62,000 nucleotides of DNA from Mesostigma viride (taxonomy: Eukaryota > Streptophyta > Mesostigmatophyceae > Mesostigmatales > Mesostigmataceae), in contig RPFO01000165.1 in NCBI GenBank assembly GCA_009746045.1, positions 1,041,546 through 1,103,545 of the forward strand, in the 5' to 3' direction. Under the pieces are notes generated by a model. The model was given only the letters and a program-made list of their open reading frames with translations, was not told the origin of the DNA and searched no databases. Every line of letters starts with the position of its first letter. The first letter of the stretch is position 1. Positions 43,501 to 50,149 of this stretch are shown one piece after another. Position numbers and translations under genes: made by a program.

Positions 43501-44460
43501 TTGTGATAGCCAAGTCTAGAGGTGGGAATCGGGAACATCCTTACTGGGTTTTGAGAGCGAATAATGGATACAAAATTGAGTCCGTGGAGAAAAGGAATTT
43601 GACCTAGGGAGAGGGAGCACAGGACCATACTGGTATCTGTGGTCCTATGTTTACTGGACCTCAGGCTGTACTATTTATGGGGAATGCTCTCTCAGGCCGT
43701 TCTATTTATGGGGAATACTATTTATGGGGAATAAAAATTCCACACCCACATTCCATGAAGGCGATTACATGTGGGAGGCATGCCCAAACTCTGCGCATGT
43801 TTCATTCTTGGCAAATACTCTGGTACATGCCAGAAATATACAAGCGTTGCCAAGGACATGACCCTGCTGCTTCTTAGATAATTATATGCAAGGCTATGCT
43901 ACGCGATTCGAGCCATTGCAATACCCAGGATGAAACCACACTAACACAGACCTCCGAGCTTGATACCAAAACTTTCATTCACGGCCAAGTAAAGCCACGG
44001 TCCACATGCACCTCTACATCTTCATCTGGCGCATTGCTCAATTGCGGCAATCTAAACTTTCAAGGCACAGGACTTTGCAAAATGGCCCAACTGTGGGCGC
44101 GGAGGCTTGATGGCCAGGCTTAAAAAGACATTAATAGCTTTGCGTTAGCAGAAAACGACAGGCAAGCGTGCCCGTTGTTCGGCGATGCGACCTCTGCAAG
44201 TGTCCAAGAACATCAATTCACCGTTTGATTTACAGGAAAAAGCCAGCGCTGTAAATCCAGCAGCATGCTATATCTGCGCTCGCCTTCCCAAGTACTGATC
44301 AATATTCTCAGGCCTTAAAGCATCCCCCACCATGTACGGGCCTTACCCGCTGGAATGTAGAAGTAGGTATTAGCGCTGGCCATCGATGTTGCAGATGGCT
44401 TCACGATGGTCGCCATTCCCAACGGTTCACAGCGCATGCCAACGTCGAAAATATGCCCAA
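10452..44460 (-). CDS. BRO1-domain host protein, multi-exon gene (N-terminus missing)
   Basis: Minus-strand exons join in compatible phases: 44460-44347, 42649-42534, [link unresolved], 41954-41616, 41075-40976, 40038-39859, 20149-20047, 19558-19378, 18260-18183, 16441-16336, 15663-15567, 11370-11156, 10872-10771, and possibly 10514-10452. All introns are GT-AG. The joined product shows BRO1-family blocks in order: YELTSALL...RTAAGLYQ, ALASLCLADAQAVSIERA, SMYLSLAHIHKGLEAFAQDK, and LNSVIYFKKALEETPVL followed by a Pro-containing tail. BRO1/ALIX/BROX-type proteins are helical banana-shaped scaffolds that bind ESCRT-III on endosomes. The spacing and the LADAQAVSIERA block resemble the plant BRO1-like proteins. 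After the BRO1 part comes a charged linker and one strongly hydrophobic helix (exon 10872-10771), suggesting a C-terminal membrane anchor. The phase clash is between exons 42534 and 41954 (an exon is probably missed). The gene spans more than 34 kb because its introns are filled with transposons. Confidence 0.65.
10771..10872 (-). CDS. BRO1 gene exon encoding a transmembrane helix
   Basis: The exon is 34 codons, with acceptor CTGGGCGCAG and donor GTCAAG|GTGAGC, both in phase 0. The product includes LAVIMPLIVLLWLVGALVWI, an obvious membrane span. It follows the charged linker, so the protein may be tail-anchored. This is inferred from phase and proximity. Confidence 0.5.
11156..11370 (-). CDS. 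BRO1 gene exon, post-domain linker
   Basis: The acceptor is GCATTCACAG and the donor is CGGAAG|GTAAGC. It joins in phase 1 to read TPVLGPAKRLAKAVPWSM. It then encodes a Pro/Thr/Glu-rich linker ending EATEQERK. The 10-bp minisatellite starts only ~40 bp upstream (minus sense) of the acceptor. Confidence 0.6.
11413..12252. repeat. 10-bp minisatellite (AGGAGCGCAG)n, intronic
   Basis: About 84 head-to-tail copies of a 10-bp unit. Variants are AGGAGCACAG at both ends and in islands, and AGGCGCGCAG in a block at about 11548-11632. The 30-bp register makes all frames on both strands open, which creates long but meaningless ORFs. It lies in an intron of the BRO1 gene. Confidence 0.95.
12458..14782 (+). 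mobile_element. Split-direct-repeat element, family C
   Basis: The structure is A1 (12458-13066), internal, B1 (13901-14028), A2 (14029-14637), spacer CCCCTCCCTCCCACCC (14638-14653) and B2 (14655-14782). The two A units are both 609 bp and the B units 128 bp, almost identical. A begins TCGGTTTTCTCTGAATATAG. Part of the internal region (GAGGGGTGGTTGGGG..., GAAGCTAGAAATTTCCC) resembles the internal region of family A. It has no enzyme and sits in a BRO1 intron. The flanks resemble each other (GGATTAGTTCA / GGGTTAGTTCA). Confidence 0.85.
14783..15130. repeat. Short tandem duplications, non-coding intron DNA
   Basis: GTTCCAAAGTACTCCTGA occurs twice around 14849-14885, and GGCGCCGCGCCAAAA-type text occurs twice near 14930-14965. 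No exon is seen. Confidence 0.5.
15567..15663 (-). CDS. BRO1 gene exon (NSVIYFKKALEETPVL)
   Basis: The acceptor is the strong TTCCTTCTGGCAG, and the donor is TTGG|GTAAGA. LNSVIYFKKALEETPVL corresponds to the N..IYF..vP...P.L block near the end of BRO1 domains. Confidence 0.65.
16336..16441 (-). CDS. BRO1 gene exon (AAAVKLANQTV...)
   Basis: The acceptor is CGCGCGCAG and the donor is GTGAAC|GTGAGC. It joins the previous exon in phase to read GLASAAAAVKLANQ and ends in phase 0. Confidence 0.6.
17060..17917. mobile_element. Foldback/large-TIR element
   Basis: Two long inverted arms, about 17060-17264 and about 17715-17917, are roughly 90 percent complementary (for example CAGTGTACTATGCTAATTGT against its complement ending 17877). 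They flank ~450 bp without a coding frame. The structure is that of a foldback or MITE-like DNA element. No clear target-site duplication was found, so class is unassigned. It is intronic in the BRO1 gene. Confidence 0.75.
18183..18260 (-). CDS. BRO1 gene exon (MYLSLAHIHKG...)
   Basis: This 78-nt exon has acceptor GGCGCACAG and donor GCCAG|GTGAGG, phase 2 in and phase 2 out. It encodes MYLSLAHIHKGLEAFAQDKA, fitting the A-Y/H...G...K-G BRO1 helix that follows the LRAY block. Confidence 0.65.
19030..19395. repeat. Decayed tandem copies of a BRO1 exon 3' end and donor site
   Basis: Text like CCGCGCGGCCCCTCCTACC followed by TCTTGCA and GCAGTA recurs at about 19345-19395 (real donor), 19308-19350, 19265-19295, 19195-19235 and 19035-19075, increasingly diverged. 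On the minus strand each copy carries a TGCAAGAAGAGGTAGGAGG-like exon end/donor. Confidence 0.55.
19378..19558 (-). CDS. BRO1 gene exon (DAQAVSIERAVRSG...)
   Basis: The acceptor is GCAACTGCAG and the donor is AAGAG|GTAGGA. Joined to the previous exon it completes SLCLADAQAVSIERA, the plant BRO1-like signature block. It continues with HALIVGLCVDVGAVMDDAVRML and EKLRAYCLCKK. The apparent TAG after KKR belongs to the intron. Confidence 0.7.
20047..20149 (-). CDS. BRO1 gene exon after the giant intron
   Basis: The acceptor is GGCGCCAACGCAG and the donor is GGCAG|GTTAGT. It enters in phase 0, as exon 39859 requires, and leaves in phase 1. It encodes DVETRLLGDAGNDGAEY and TLTALASLCLA, the start of the LA-AQ block typical of BRO1 proteins. 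Confidence 0.7.
21586..25243. mobile_element. TTAA-site (piggyBac-like) non-autonomous element, copy 1
   Basis: The ends are CCCCTAAATGG... and ...CCATTTAGGGG, perfect inverted repeats flanked by TTAA on both sides (21582-21585, 25244-25247). TTAA duplication plus CCC-starting repeats is the hallmark of piggyBac-type elements. Subterminal inverted motifs CTGCCGAT/ATCGGCAG also occur. Removing the family A insertion (21931-23886) leaves ~1.70 kb, the same as copy 2. No transposase is seen. A short frame at about 25010-25200 (NARLDPPDFDGS...GQPLDMGRLDGIWFAKL) is open in both copies. Confidence 0.8.
21931..23886 (+). mobile_element. Split-direct-repeat element, family A, copy 2 (complete)
   Basis: The structure is A1 (21931-22348, 418 bp), internal (22349-23182), B1 (23183-23309), A2 (23310-23727, 418 bp), spacer starting CCCACCCACCCACCC (23728-23760) and B2 (23761-23886). 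It starts TCGGGGTTCTTTGAACGG and ends GGGACATGAA. The empty site survives at 34880-34900 (CTCAGGAAATTGATT). Comparing the two shows exact insertion with no target-site duplication. There is no coding region of note, so it is non-autonomous. Confidence 0.9.
26141..27300. other. No gene seen
   Basis: Intronic DNA lies between the family D and G elements. Repeated GCCGATATGTTTCAA and ACACAAATATGT motifs occur at 26331-26402, and GTAGGGAGGTAGGG/GTAGGTAGGG near 26308 and 26800. Confidence 0.4.
27522..27957 (-). repeat. A2 unit of family G
   Basis: This 436-bp copy of the repeat at 38969-39400 is bounded on the inner side by the G-rich spacer GGGAGGGCGGGCGGG. Confidence 0.75.
27986..28655. mobile_element. 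Large-TIR (MITE-like) element
   Basis: Inverted arms of ~130 bp (about 27986-28118 and 28519-28655) share GAGGTACCTTGAAATTAAAT, AAGAGGCATG and TATTGGCGTTAA. The middle (TTGGACGGAGTTCCCGGT...) has a diverged counterpart at 49700-49760, inside the related insertion 49514-50043. No transposase frame. It lies inside the B1 region of the family G element. Confidence 0.7.
29262..29630 (+). CDS. Small acidic/Ser-rich protein of unknown function inside hAT element
   Basis: A 122-residue ORF starts at an ATG. The N-terminus MSKKNGLAGFETSTLDALFKK is followed by a basic patch (RDKRRRVEREEE), then Glu/Ser-rich low complexity (EEESSEEESGEEG) and a C-terminal KKK. Its stop codon lies at the outer edge of the 116-bp palindrome. 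I do not recognise it. The basic-acidic pattern could be a captured nuclear protein fragment. Expression is unproven. Confidence 0.35.
   Translation: MSKKNGLAGFETSTLDALFKKQAGETVPVATENIVDLGRSLDEKEGRQGRDKRRRVEREEEDGSSAQEEEDGRQSTSSDSASNSVEEESSEEESGEEGAETERSNADDGGSSEQRKKKVLSN
29621..29736. repeat. Perfect 116-bp palindrome
   Basis: Two 58-bp arms meet without a spacer at 29678/29679 (TACTTGCG|CGCAAGTA). I paired the arms base by base and found no mismatch. The pairing ends at 29621/29736. Confidence 0.95.
30479..30842. other. No gene seen
   Basis: This is internal family G DNA between the hAT and TTAA elements. A G11 run is at about 30534-30545 with GGCCGCTACGCGGCC nearby. Confidence 0.35.
30973..32884 (+). 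mobile_element. Split-direct-repeat element, family A, copy 3
   Basis: The structure is A1 (30973-31390, 418 bp), B1 (32226-32352), A2 (32353-32695, carrying a ~75-bp deletion after TAGAGCTT), a C-rich spacer (from 32696) and B2 (32729-32884, with a 29-bp internal duplication GGCATGTCAATAGTGTCACA...). The matching empty site is at 21700-21725 (GAGAAGATCGAAAG). It shows precise insertion without duplication, the outer dinucleotides being AT on the left and AA on the right. Confidence 0.9.
32901..34697 (-). mobile_element. Split-direct-repeat element, family F
   Basis: On the minus strand, A1 is 34697-34441 (257 bp), B1 is 33436-33315, A2 is 33314-33058 (257 bp), the spacer CCCACCCTCCCTCCC is 33057-33043, and B2 is 33022-32901. 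It begins AATCGGTGTTCTCTGAACG and ends in TTGGTAATACTGGGAATAG. The empty site at 21727-21741 (TATAATTTTCCTCAC) proves an insertion with no duplication. No coding region. Confidence 0.88.
36267..36854 (-). pseudogene. Unknown basic/acidic protein, frameshifted (element G internal)
   Basis: The minus-strand frame starts MSSKKRKVPIPTGFRFRNFF with a Lys/Arg-rich NLS-like start. The overlapping frame from about 36670 (NEISNGVLGVETEEDSGGGD, then KKKAKVAQGKRPQ) looks like its true continuation, implying one frameshift near 36660. I do not recognise the family. It lies inside the family G element. Confidence 0.35.
37109..37680. other. No confident gene
   Basis: Overlapping open frames on both strands are compositional. 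CCGGAC-rich text at 37160-37265 (GTCCGGACGG, ACATCCGGACACAATGTCCGG) forms short inverted repeats. Confidence 0.3.
37823..38880 (-). pseudogene. Element-borne ORF with nonsense and frameshift (gag-like?)
   Basis: The minus-strand text is protein-like across two frames. From MPKGRKATARQAAREEDG (38880) it runs to ARSWSSSQLRSVV, then an in-frame TAG at about 38629. It continues LLADHIDVDDVSHARD... and shifts frame near 38400 into GAPPEAETQDDEEEEEGEV. The last part includes a helical segment (WRDMGNRKIVMNIALAMD). It sits just inside A1 of the family G element, in the same orientation, where Ngaro/PAT-type elements carry their first ORF. Family not recognised. Confidence 0.45.
38969..39400 (-). repeat. 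A1 unit of family G
   Basis: This is the 432-bp outer repeat matching 27522-27957. It includes GAATCTAGATCTAGTTAATC and CACTATAAAGAAACT. The outer end is AGTCGTGGTTCTCTGAAC (minus sense). Confidence 0.75.
39859..40038 (-). CDS. BRO1 gene exon with core helices
   Basis: This exon is exactly 60 codons, from acceptor AAAAGCAG to donor CAG|GTTAGC. DTQYELTSALLAVAGWCMGKAA and VFLALRTAAGLYQ match the conserved YE...LL...A and AAG-F/Y blocks of BRO1 domains. It is followed by the 19.7-kb transposon-filled intron. Confidence 0.7.
40976..41075 (-). CDS. BRO1 gene exon (EGHAGAAKPDG...)
   Basis: The acceptor is CCTTGTGCTCAG. The donor is taken as TGGTGC|GTTAGG, because it preserves phase 0 into the next exon. 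It encodes a mostly polar linker ending SSLRHEINWC. Confidence 0.5.
41616..41954 (-). CDS. BRO1 gene exon (LAPPFVTVAGAHYF...)
   Basis: The acceptor is CTTCTGTTTCAG and the donor is AATAG|GTACAA. The frame stays open across 339 nt. It encodes HYFTTTFSHYDVTATVYGPQ, then LNAYMALLWPLVEDADKAT and a Gly/Ala/Asp-rich low-complexity loop. The exon ends in phase 2 and joins exactly to 41075. Its link to the previous exon is out of phase, so a small exon (perhaps near 42060-42240, where an open frame follows a CAG) is likely missing. Confidence 0.6.
42534..42649 (-). CDS. BRO1 gene exon (EIVARKDPGG...)
   Basis: The acceptor is TCCTCCCGCAG and the donor is GCG|GTGAGC. The charged helical text RKGLSKRLNGRNGERDALLDEV fits the N-terminal helices of a BRO1 domain. 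The 20-bp minisatellite lies in the intron just upstream. Confidence 0.6.
42693..43495. repeat. 20-bp minisatellite with 60-bp higher-order repeat, intronic
   Basis: About 40 copies of CTGTGATGTGGAGTAG plus a variable 4-bp part (GTAG, ATCG or ACCG). In the middle (about 43021-43200) the order GTAG-GTAG-ATCG repeats, giving a 60-bp superunit. It lies in the intron between the first two BRO1 exons seen. Confidence 0.95.
43640..44346. other. Intronic DNA with short TATTTATGGGGAAT repeats
   Basis: TATTTATGGGGAAT occurs three times at 43671-43730. No exon is recognised up to the donor at 44346. Confidence 0.45.
44347..44460 (-). CDS. BRO1 gene, 5'-most exon seen
   Basis: It encodes GHIFDVGMRCEPLGMATIVK...NTYFYIPA. 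The acceptor is GTTGTAG and the donor is GCGG|GTAAGG. Joining in phase 1 to 42649 gives YIPAEIVARKDPGG. An initiator could be one of the internal ATGs, so whether this is the first coding exon is unknown. Confidence 0.55.
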
Positions 44461-45095
44461 CTACAACACCATAACAGGGACGAATCCCGCCGCTAGGTTA
44501 AGTGTAGTTTATGAGATTTCCTCTGGCGGCATGCTTGCCTGCAGTTGTACTGCGTATCCACCTTGACAGCAATTTTGAACTCGATAATAATGCAAACCCT
44601 AAACAGTTGCGTCTCGACTCTCGAGTACCTAACCCTGTTGACACTGTCTGTAATTTCGGGGGAAATGGGTATATGTATTTAGGGCCTTTCCACCAGGCAG
44701 TGTTTCGATTAGTGGCGATATGCCGCCAAATGTGGGGGTGTGGCACTTTTTTTGGTAAAATGTGGCGGTGCCACCCTATTTGACAAGGCCCCCAAGAAGC
44801 CACAAATTGGCCGTGCTGTTCTACTTTCTAGTTTCGTTTCGCCACAGAGTGGCCGTGCCTGAAGTTCACTCTAGTACAGGTTACGCCACAATTGGCAGTG
44901 TCAGCCGAACTTCCGGCCGGCGTTCCGCCACGAATCTCCCTTCAGAAAAGTCCCTTCAGAGAAGTGCAACAGTGCATACCGCTGAGTGCATGTCAGTAGC
45001 GCCAAGTGGCCCGCTGGCCGCTGGACAGGCTGGGCACTGAGCAGTGACTACCGTAGTGAGCTAGACCGGTGCAGTGTGCAGTGAGCTAGGTAGAA
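44461..45095. other. No gene seen
   Basis: This lies upstream (minus sense) of the first BRO1 exon found. GTGGCG-like and GCCAC-like motifs recur at 44710-44900 but no reading frame is convincing. Confidence 0.3.
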
Positions 45096-45870
45096 TTGTA
45101 TTACAAGAATCAACCACAGTCTTGTCCAATCAAAATCATCGTCCTTGGAGCAGTGCCTTAGAGACGACAGTATCCTCGAATCCATCGTCGAGAATGGCAA
45201 GTTTGGCTGTCTTTCTAGTGGGCGGGCTGTGTGAGCGGGAGTGTACGGCTGTGCTGGTACTCGCCGTTGAGGCACAAAAAGCCGTTGAGGCACAGAATCT
45301 GCCAAGTAGCGGGGGTTCGGGGGCGGAGCCCCCGATCCTATACCGGTATACTAGTTTAGCAATGTAAGGTAATCCCGCACTATCCAAGGCATCGCGGAGT
45401 ACACAGCCAATCTTAAAGAACCGGAATCACTAACCACCAATCCCAGCGAGCGAGCGAAGCGAGCGAGCGGCCGCGCCAGCGGCCTGCCGGCGCGCAGCGA
45501 GCGAGCGAAGCGAGCGAGCACCGTATTGCGCACCAATCCGCGAGCGAAGCGAGCGCCGTACTATTCCAGCGGGCAGCGGGCAGCGGGCAGCGTACTGCGC
45601 ACCAATCCGCGAGCGAAGCGAGCACCGTACTATTCCAGCGGCGAGCGAGCGAAGCGAGCGAGCACCCTACGGCGAGCGAGCGAAGCGAGCGAGCCGGCAC
45701 CGTACTGCGCACCAATCCGCGAGCGAAGGAGCACCGTACTATTCCAGCGGGCAGCGGGCAGCGTACTGCGCACCAATCCGCGAGCGAAGCGAGCACCGTA
45801 CTATTCCAGCGGGCAGCGGGCAGCGTACTTCGCACCAATCCACGAGCGAAGTGTGCACCGTACTATTCCA

Positions 45871-46294
45871 GCGGGCAGCGGGCAGCGGGCAGCGGGCAGC
45901 GGGCAGCGGGCAGCGGGCAGCGGGCAGCGGGCAGCGGGCAGCGGGCAGCGGGCAGCGGGCAGCGGGCAGCGGGCAGCGGGCAGCGGGCAGCGGGCAGCGG
46001 GCAGCGGGCAGCGGGCAGCGGGCAGCGGGCAGCGGGCAGCGGGCAGCGGGCAGCGGGCAGCGGGCAGCGGGCAGCGGGCAGCGGGCAGCGGGCAGCGGGC
46101 AGCGGGGAGCGGGCAGCGGGGAGCGGGCAGCGGGCAGCGGGCAGCGGGCAGCGGGCAGCGGGCAGCGGGCAGCGGGCAGCGGGCAGCGGGGAGCGGGCAG
46201 CGGGCAGCGGGCAGCGGGCAGCGGGCAGCGGGCAGCGGGCAGCGGGCAGCGGGCAGCGGGCAGCGGGCAGCGGGCAGCGGGCAGCGGGCAGCGG
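45871..46294. repeat. 7-bp minisatellite (GCGGGCA)n, longest array
   Basis: About 60 head-to-tail units with rare GCGGGGA variants. It is bounded right by GGCGAAGTACTGCCAAAAAA and left by TACTATTCCA, the same borders as the other arrays. Every frame is open, so the Ala/Gly/Arg-rich ORFs are artefacts. Confidence 0.95.
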
Positions 46295-46632
46295 GGCGAA
46301 GTACTGCCAAAAAAAGGGACCCTGTTTTGGGCTGGGCGGAGCCAGCGGGTTACTCTAGTCCTATATACTAATTTAGCAATGTAAGGTAACCCGCCACTAT
46401 ACAGGGCATCGCAACTTCCCCGCCAATCCAAAACAACCGGAATCACTAACCACCAATCCAAGCGAGCGAGCGAAGCGAGCGAGCGGCCGCGCCAGCGGCC
46501 TGCGCGCAGCGCACAGCGAGCACCGTACGGCGCACCAATCCGCGAGGGAAGCGAGCACCGTACTATTCCAGCGGGCAGCGGGCAGCGTACTGCGCACCAA
46601 TCCACGAGCGAAGTGTGCACCGTACTATTCCA

Positions 46633-46818
46633 GCGGGCAGCGGGCAGCGGGCAGCGGGCAGCGGGCAGCGGGCAGCGGGCAGCGGGCAGCGGGCAGCGGG
46701 CAGCGGGCAGCGGGCAGCGGGCAGCGGGCAGCGGGCAGCGGGCAGCGGGCAGCGGGCAGCGGGCAGCGGGCAGCGGGCAGCGGGCAGCGGGCAGCGGGCA
46801 GCGGGCAGCGGGCAGCGG
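46633..46818. repeat. 7-bp minisatellite (GCGGGCA)n, second array
   Basis: About 26 units, with the same flanking borders as the first array. Confidence 0.95.
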
Positions 46819-47072
46819 GGCGAAGTACTGCCAAAAAAAGGGACCCTGTTTTGGGCTGGGCGAAGCCAGCGGGTGCCACTAGTCCTATTTATTAATTTAG
46901 CAACCTAACAGCATCCCCGAGCATTCAGGGCATTCCGGAGTACCCCGCCAATCCAAAAGAACCGGAATGACTGACCACCAATCCGCGCGAAGCGACCAGC
47001 GAGCGAGCGAAGCGAGCGAGCACCGTACGGCGAGCGAGCGAAGCGAGTGAGCACCGTACTGGGCACCAATCC

Positions 47073-47143
47073 GGGCAGCGGGCAGCGGGCAGCGGGCAGC
47101 GGGCAGCGGGCAGCGGGCAGCGGGCAGCGGGCAGCGGGCAGCG
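47073..47143. repeat. 7-bp minisatellite (GCGGGCA)n, third array
   Basis: Ten units followed by the same GGCGAAGTACTGCC border. Confidence 0.9.
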
Positions 47144-48204
47144 GGGCGAAGTACTGCCAAAAAAAGGGACCCTGCTTTGGGCTGGGCGGAGCCAGCGGGT
47201 TACTCTAGTAGGCTTATAAGCCCTTTAACCCAAGAAGCGGGGGTTCGGGGGCGGAGCCCCCGATCTTGTATTATAAGCCCTAATATTATAAGCTACATGT
47301 GCTACATGACCTCCCCACGGAGGCATGTTATAATTTAATTTAATTTAATTTAATTATAAGCCCTAGTGTCACCCGCTGGCTTCGCCCAGCCAAAAAAAGC
47401 ACTTTGGGGCGGTTCAGGGCCTGCCCGCTGCCCGCTCACTGCGTAGTACGTGGTCCTTCACTGCGCTCCGGAGAGGGGAGCAGTACGGTGCTCGCTTCGC
47501 TGGCGGATTGGTGCGCAGTACGCTGCCCGCTGCCCGCTGGAATAGTACGGTGCTCGCTTCGCTCGCGGATTGGTGCGCAGTACGGTGCTCGCTCGCTTCG
47601 CTCGCTCGCCGTACGGTGCTCGCTCGCTGCGCTCGCTCGCCGCGCGCAGCGCACAGCTCGCTGCGCTCGCTATGCGCTGCGCGCAGGCCGCTGGCGCGGC
47701 CGCTCGCTTGTTTCGCTCGCTCGCTGGGCGCTTCGCGCGGATTGGCGGTCAATCATTCCGGTTCGTTTGGATTGGCGGGGTACTCCGGAATGCCCTGAAT
47801 AGTGCGGGATACTGTGACATTGCTAAATTAATACATAGGATCGGGGGCCCCGCCCCCGAACCCCCGCTACTTGGCAAATTCTGTGCCTCAACGGCTTTTT
47901 GTGCCTCAACGGCGGGTACCAGCACAGCCGTACACTCCCGCTCACACAGCCCGCCCACTAGCAAGACAGCCAAACCTGCCATTCTCGACGATGGATTCAA
48001 GGATACTGTCGTCTCTAAGACACTGCTCCGAAGACGATGATTTTGATTGGACAAGACTGTGGTTGATTCTTGCTTATAATACAAGATCGGGGGCTCCGCC
48101 CCCGAACCCCCGCTACTTGGGTTATAGGGCTTATAAGCCTACTAGAGTAACCCGCTGGCTCCGCCCAGCCCAAAGCAGGGTCCCTTTTTTTGGCAATACT
48201 TCGC

Positions 48205-48640
48205 CCCGCTGCCCGCTGCCCGCTGCCCGCTGCCCGCTGCCCGCTGCCCGCTGCCCGCTGCCCGCTGCCCGCTGCCCGCTGCCCGCTGCCCGCTGCCCGG
48301 ATTGGTGCCCAGTTTGGTGCTCGCTCGCTTCGCTCGCTCGCTGGTCGCTTCGCGCGGATTGGTGGTCAGTCATTCCGGTTCTTTTGGATTGGCGGGGTAC
48401 TCCGGGATGCCCTGAATGCTCGGGGATGCGGTTAGGTTGCTAAATTAATAAATAGGACTAGTGGCACCCGCTGGCTTCGCCCAGCCCAAAACAGGGTCCC
48501 TTTTTTTGGCAGTATACTTCGCCCCGCTGCCCGCTGCCCGCTGCCCGCTGCCCGCTGCGGCCCGCTGCCCGCAGCCCGCAGCCCGCTGCCCGCTGTCCGC
48601 TGCCCGCTGCGCGCTGCCCGCTGCCCGCTGCCCGCTGGAA
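48205..48640. repeat. 7-bp minisatellite, inverted arrays
   Basis: TGCCCGC arrays at 48205-48299 and about 48521-48640 are the reverse complement of the arrays upstream. Each is flanked by inverted copies of the TTTGGCAGTA border and the GCGAGCGAAGC unit. Confidence 0.9.
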
Positions 48641-49001
48641 TAGTACGGTGCTCGCTTCGCTCGCGGATTGGTGCGCAGTACGCTGCCCGCTGCCCGCTGG
48701 AATAGTACGGTGCTCGCTTCGCTCGCGGATTGGTCGGTGCGCAGTACGCTGCCCTCTGCCTGCTGGAATAGTACGGTGCTCGCTTCGCTCGCGGATTGGT
48801 GCGCCGTACGGTGCTCGCTCGCTTCGCTCGCTCGCCGCGCGCAGCGCACAGCGAGCGCAGGCTGGCGCGGCCGCTCGCTCGCTTCGCTCGCTCGCTGGGA
48901 TTGGTGGTTAGTGATTCCGGTTGTTTTGGATTGGCGGGGTACTCCGCGATGCCTTGGATAGTGCGGGATTGCGTTAGGTTGCTTAATTAGTACAAGCTTA
49001 A

Positions 49002-49032
49002 GGGGGGGGGGGATGCTTCGCATCCCCCCCCC
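49002..49032. repeat. Poly-G/poly-C hairpin
   Basis: A G-run followed by GATGC-TTC-GCATC and a C-run forms a near-perfect stem with a 3-nt loop. Confidence 0.9.
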
Positions 49033-49513
49033 AAAAGAAGCCGTAAAGAATCTGTAGTGGACGGAGTTTCGATGCGTTGAACTGGGAAAATTGATTGAGA
49101 GCTTTTGCGAGTTTTTGCTTTCTGATGGCGATACGGAAGATTTCGGTCGAGAAGCGGCCACGTTCTGGTCTGAGCACGGATTGTGGCGGCCGTATTTAAG
49201 AGACGAAAGCCGTCAATCCGACCGTCACTCTAGTAGACGACCCAGTTTCGGTGAGCCGACAGGTGGCAAGTCGTTACAGCTCTACCAACTACGCTCCAAT
49301 CAAGCTCGATCGAGTCGCTAACGTCAAAATGTCGCGAGACGACTTTAAAGCCATTAAGGATTCCAGCAAGTGAACGCCAATAGTATCCCACTGCACCAAT
49401 GATCTCCGTTCGGCTTCGCATCCCCCCCCAAAGAAAGCGCAAAGCCGACCGTAACTCTAGTAGTCGAGTTTCGATCCGTCCGCCGACAGATGGCGGGCAA
49501 CTCCATTGAAGTC

Positions 49514-50043
49514 GGAGTAAAATTGGCTCCTGAATTCTCATCAATTCTCAAATTCTCAGAAGGCGGGGGCTGAGGTACCTTGAAATTAAAAAAAAGGGGG
49601 GGGGGGGGACGGTGTTACAACGGGGGGGTACGTACTAATTAGAGGCATGCTTTAGTTACGGCGTACCCGGAATCGCTGCCGACTGGTAGTACTGTACCAT
49701 GGTGTTGGACGGAATTTCCGGTCAGCGTTGCGGACTTTGCATCTCACGTTGTACATGGAAAAGAGCCATTGCGTCGCGCTGTGCTGTGGCGAACTTATTC
49801 TCCGCCGTCGGATGGCACCGTCGATGCTCGTCGATGAACCCAACGCAAGCCATGTACCGAAAGAAGTAAAAAATAGAGCGGCGGCGTCTCGCGGCGAGTT
49901 TGGTAAGTTACAGAACTTGAAGCCTGGCGACTCCGCGTCAAGCAGTCCGCAGGTACCTAGTCCGTAGGTAGTCCGCCGGCGTGAATGAAGTGACAATTTT
50001 GACAATTTGAGAACCGGCGACAACCTAGTCGGAGTAAAATTGG
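49514..50043. mobile_element. 530-bp insertion with 13-bp direct terminal repeats
   Basis: Both ends read GGAGTAAAATTGG in direct orientation and are flanked by AGTC on each side. A paralogous uninterrupted site at 50821-50850 (CGATTCAAGTCAACTGAAGC) shows where the insertion lies. The interior resembles the TIR element at 27986-28655 (CTCAAATTCTCAG, GAGGTACCTTGAAATTA, TTGGACGGAATTTCCGGT). It includes a G13 run near 49598. No coding region. Confidence 0.55.
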
Positions 50044-50149
50044 AGTCAACTGAAGCTTAGCTAAATGTCAAGAAAAAAGGAAGAAGTCAGGAGACAAATA
50101 ACGACACGCCGTTTCGGCCTGAAGCACCGCAGTCGGTCCGCCCTCCCCA

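Larger units (their letters stand above)
45096..48084. repeat. Large inverted repeat enclosing minisatellites
   Basis: The arms 45096-45365 and 47815-48084 are complementary over ~270 bp (for example CTTGTCCAATCAAAATCATC against its complement at 48030-48055). Each ends in a GGGGGTTCGGGGGCGGAGCC block. The interior holds arrays of GCGGGCA and GCGAGCGAGCGAAGC. Further inverted copies continue to about 48980, so the locus is a complex foldback. Confidence 0.8.

Noticed and set aside
42477-43628. 383-residue ORF rich in STPHHS
   Set aside because: Read-through of the 20-bp minisatellite; only its 3' part overlaps a real BRO1 exon.
45526-46620. Ala/Gly/Arg-rich ORFs of up to ~290 residues
   Set aside because: Products of the GCGGGCA minisatellite, open in all frames on both strands.
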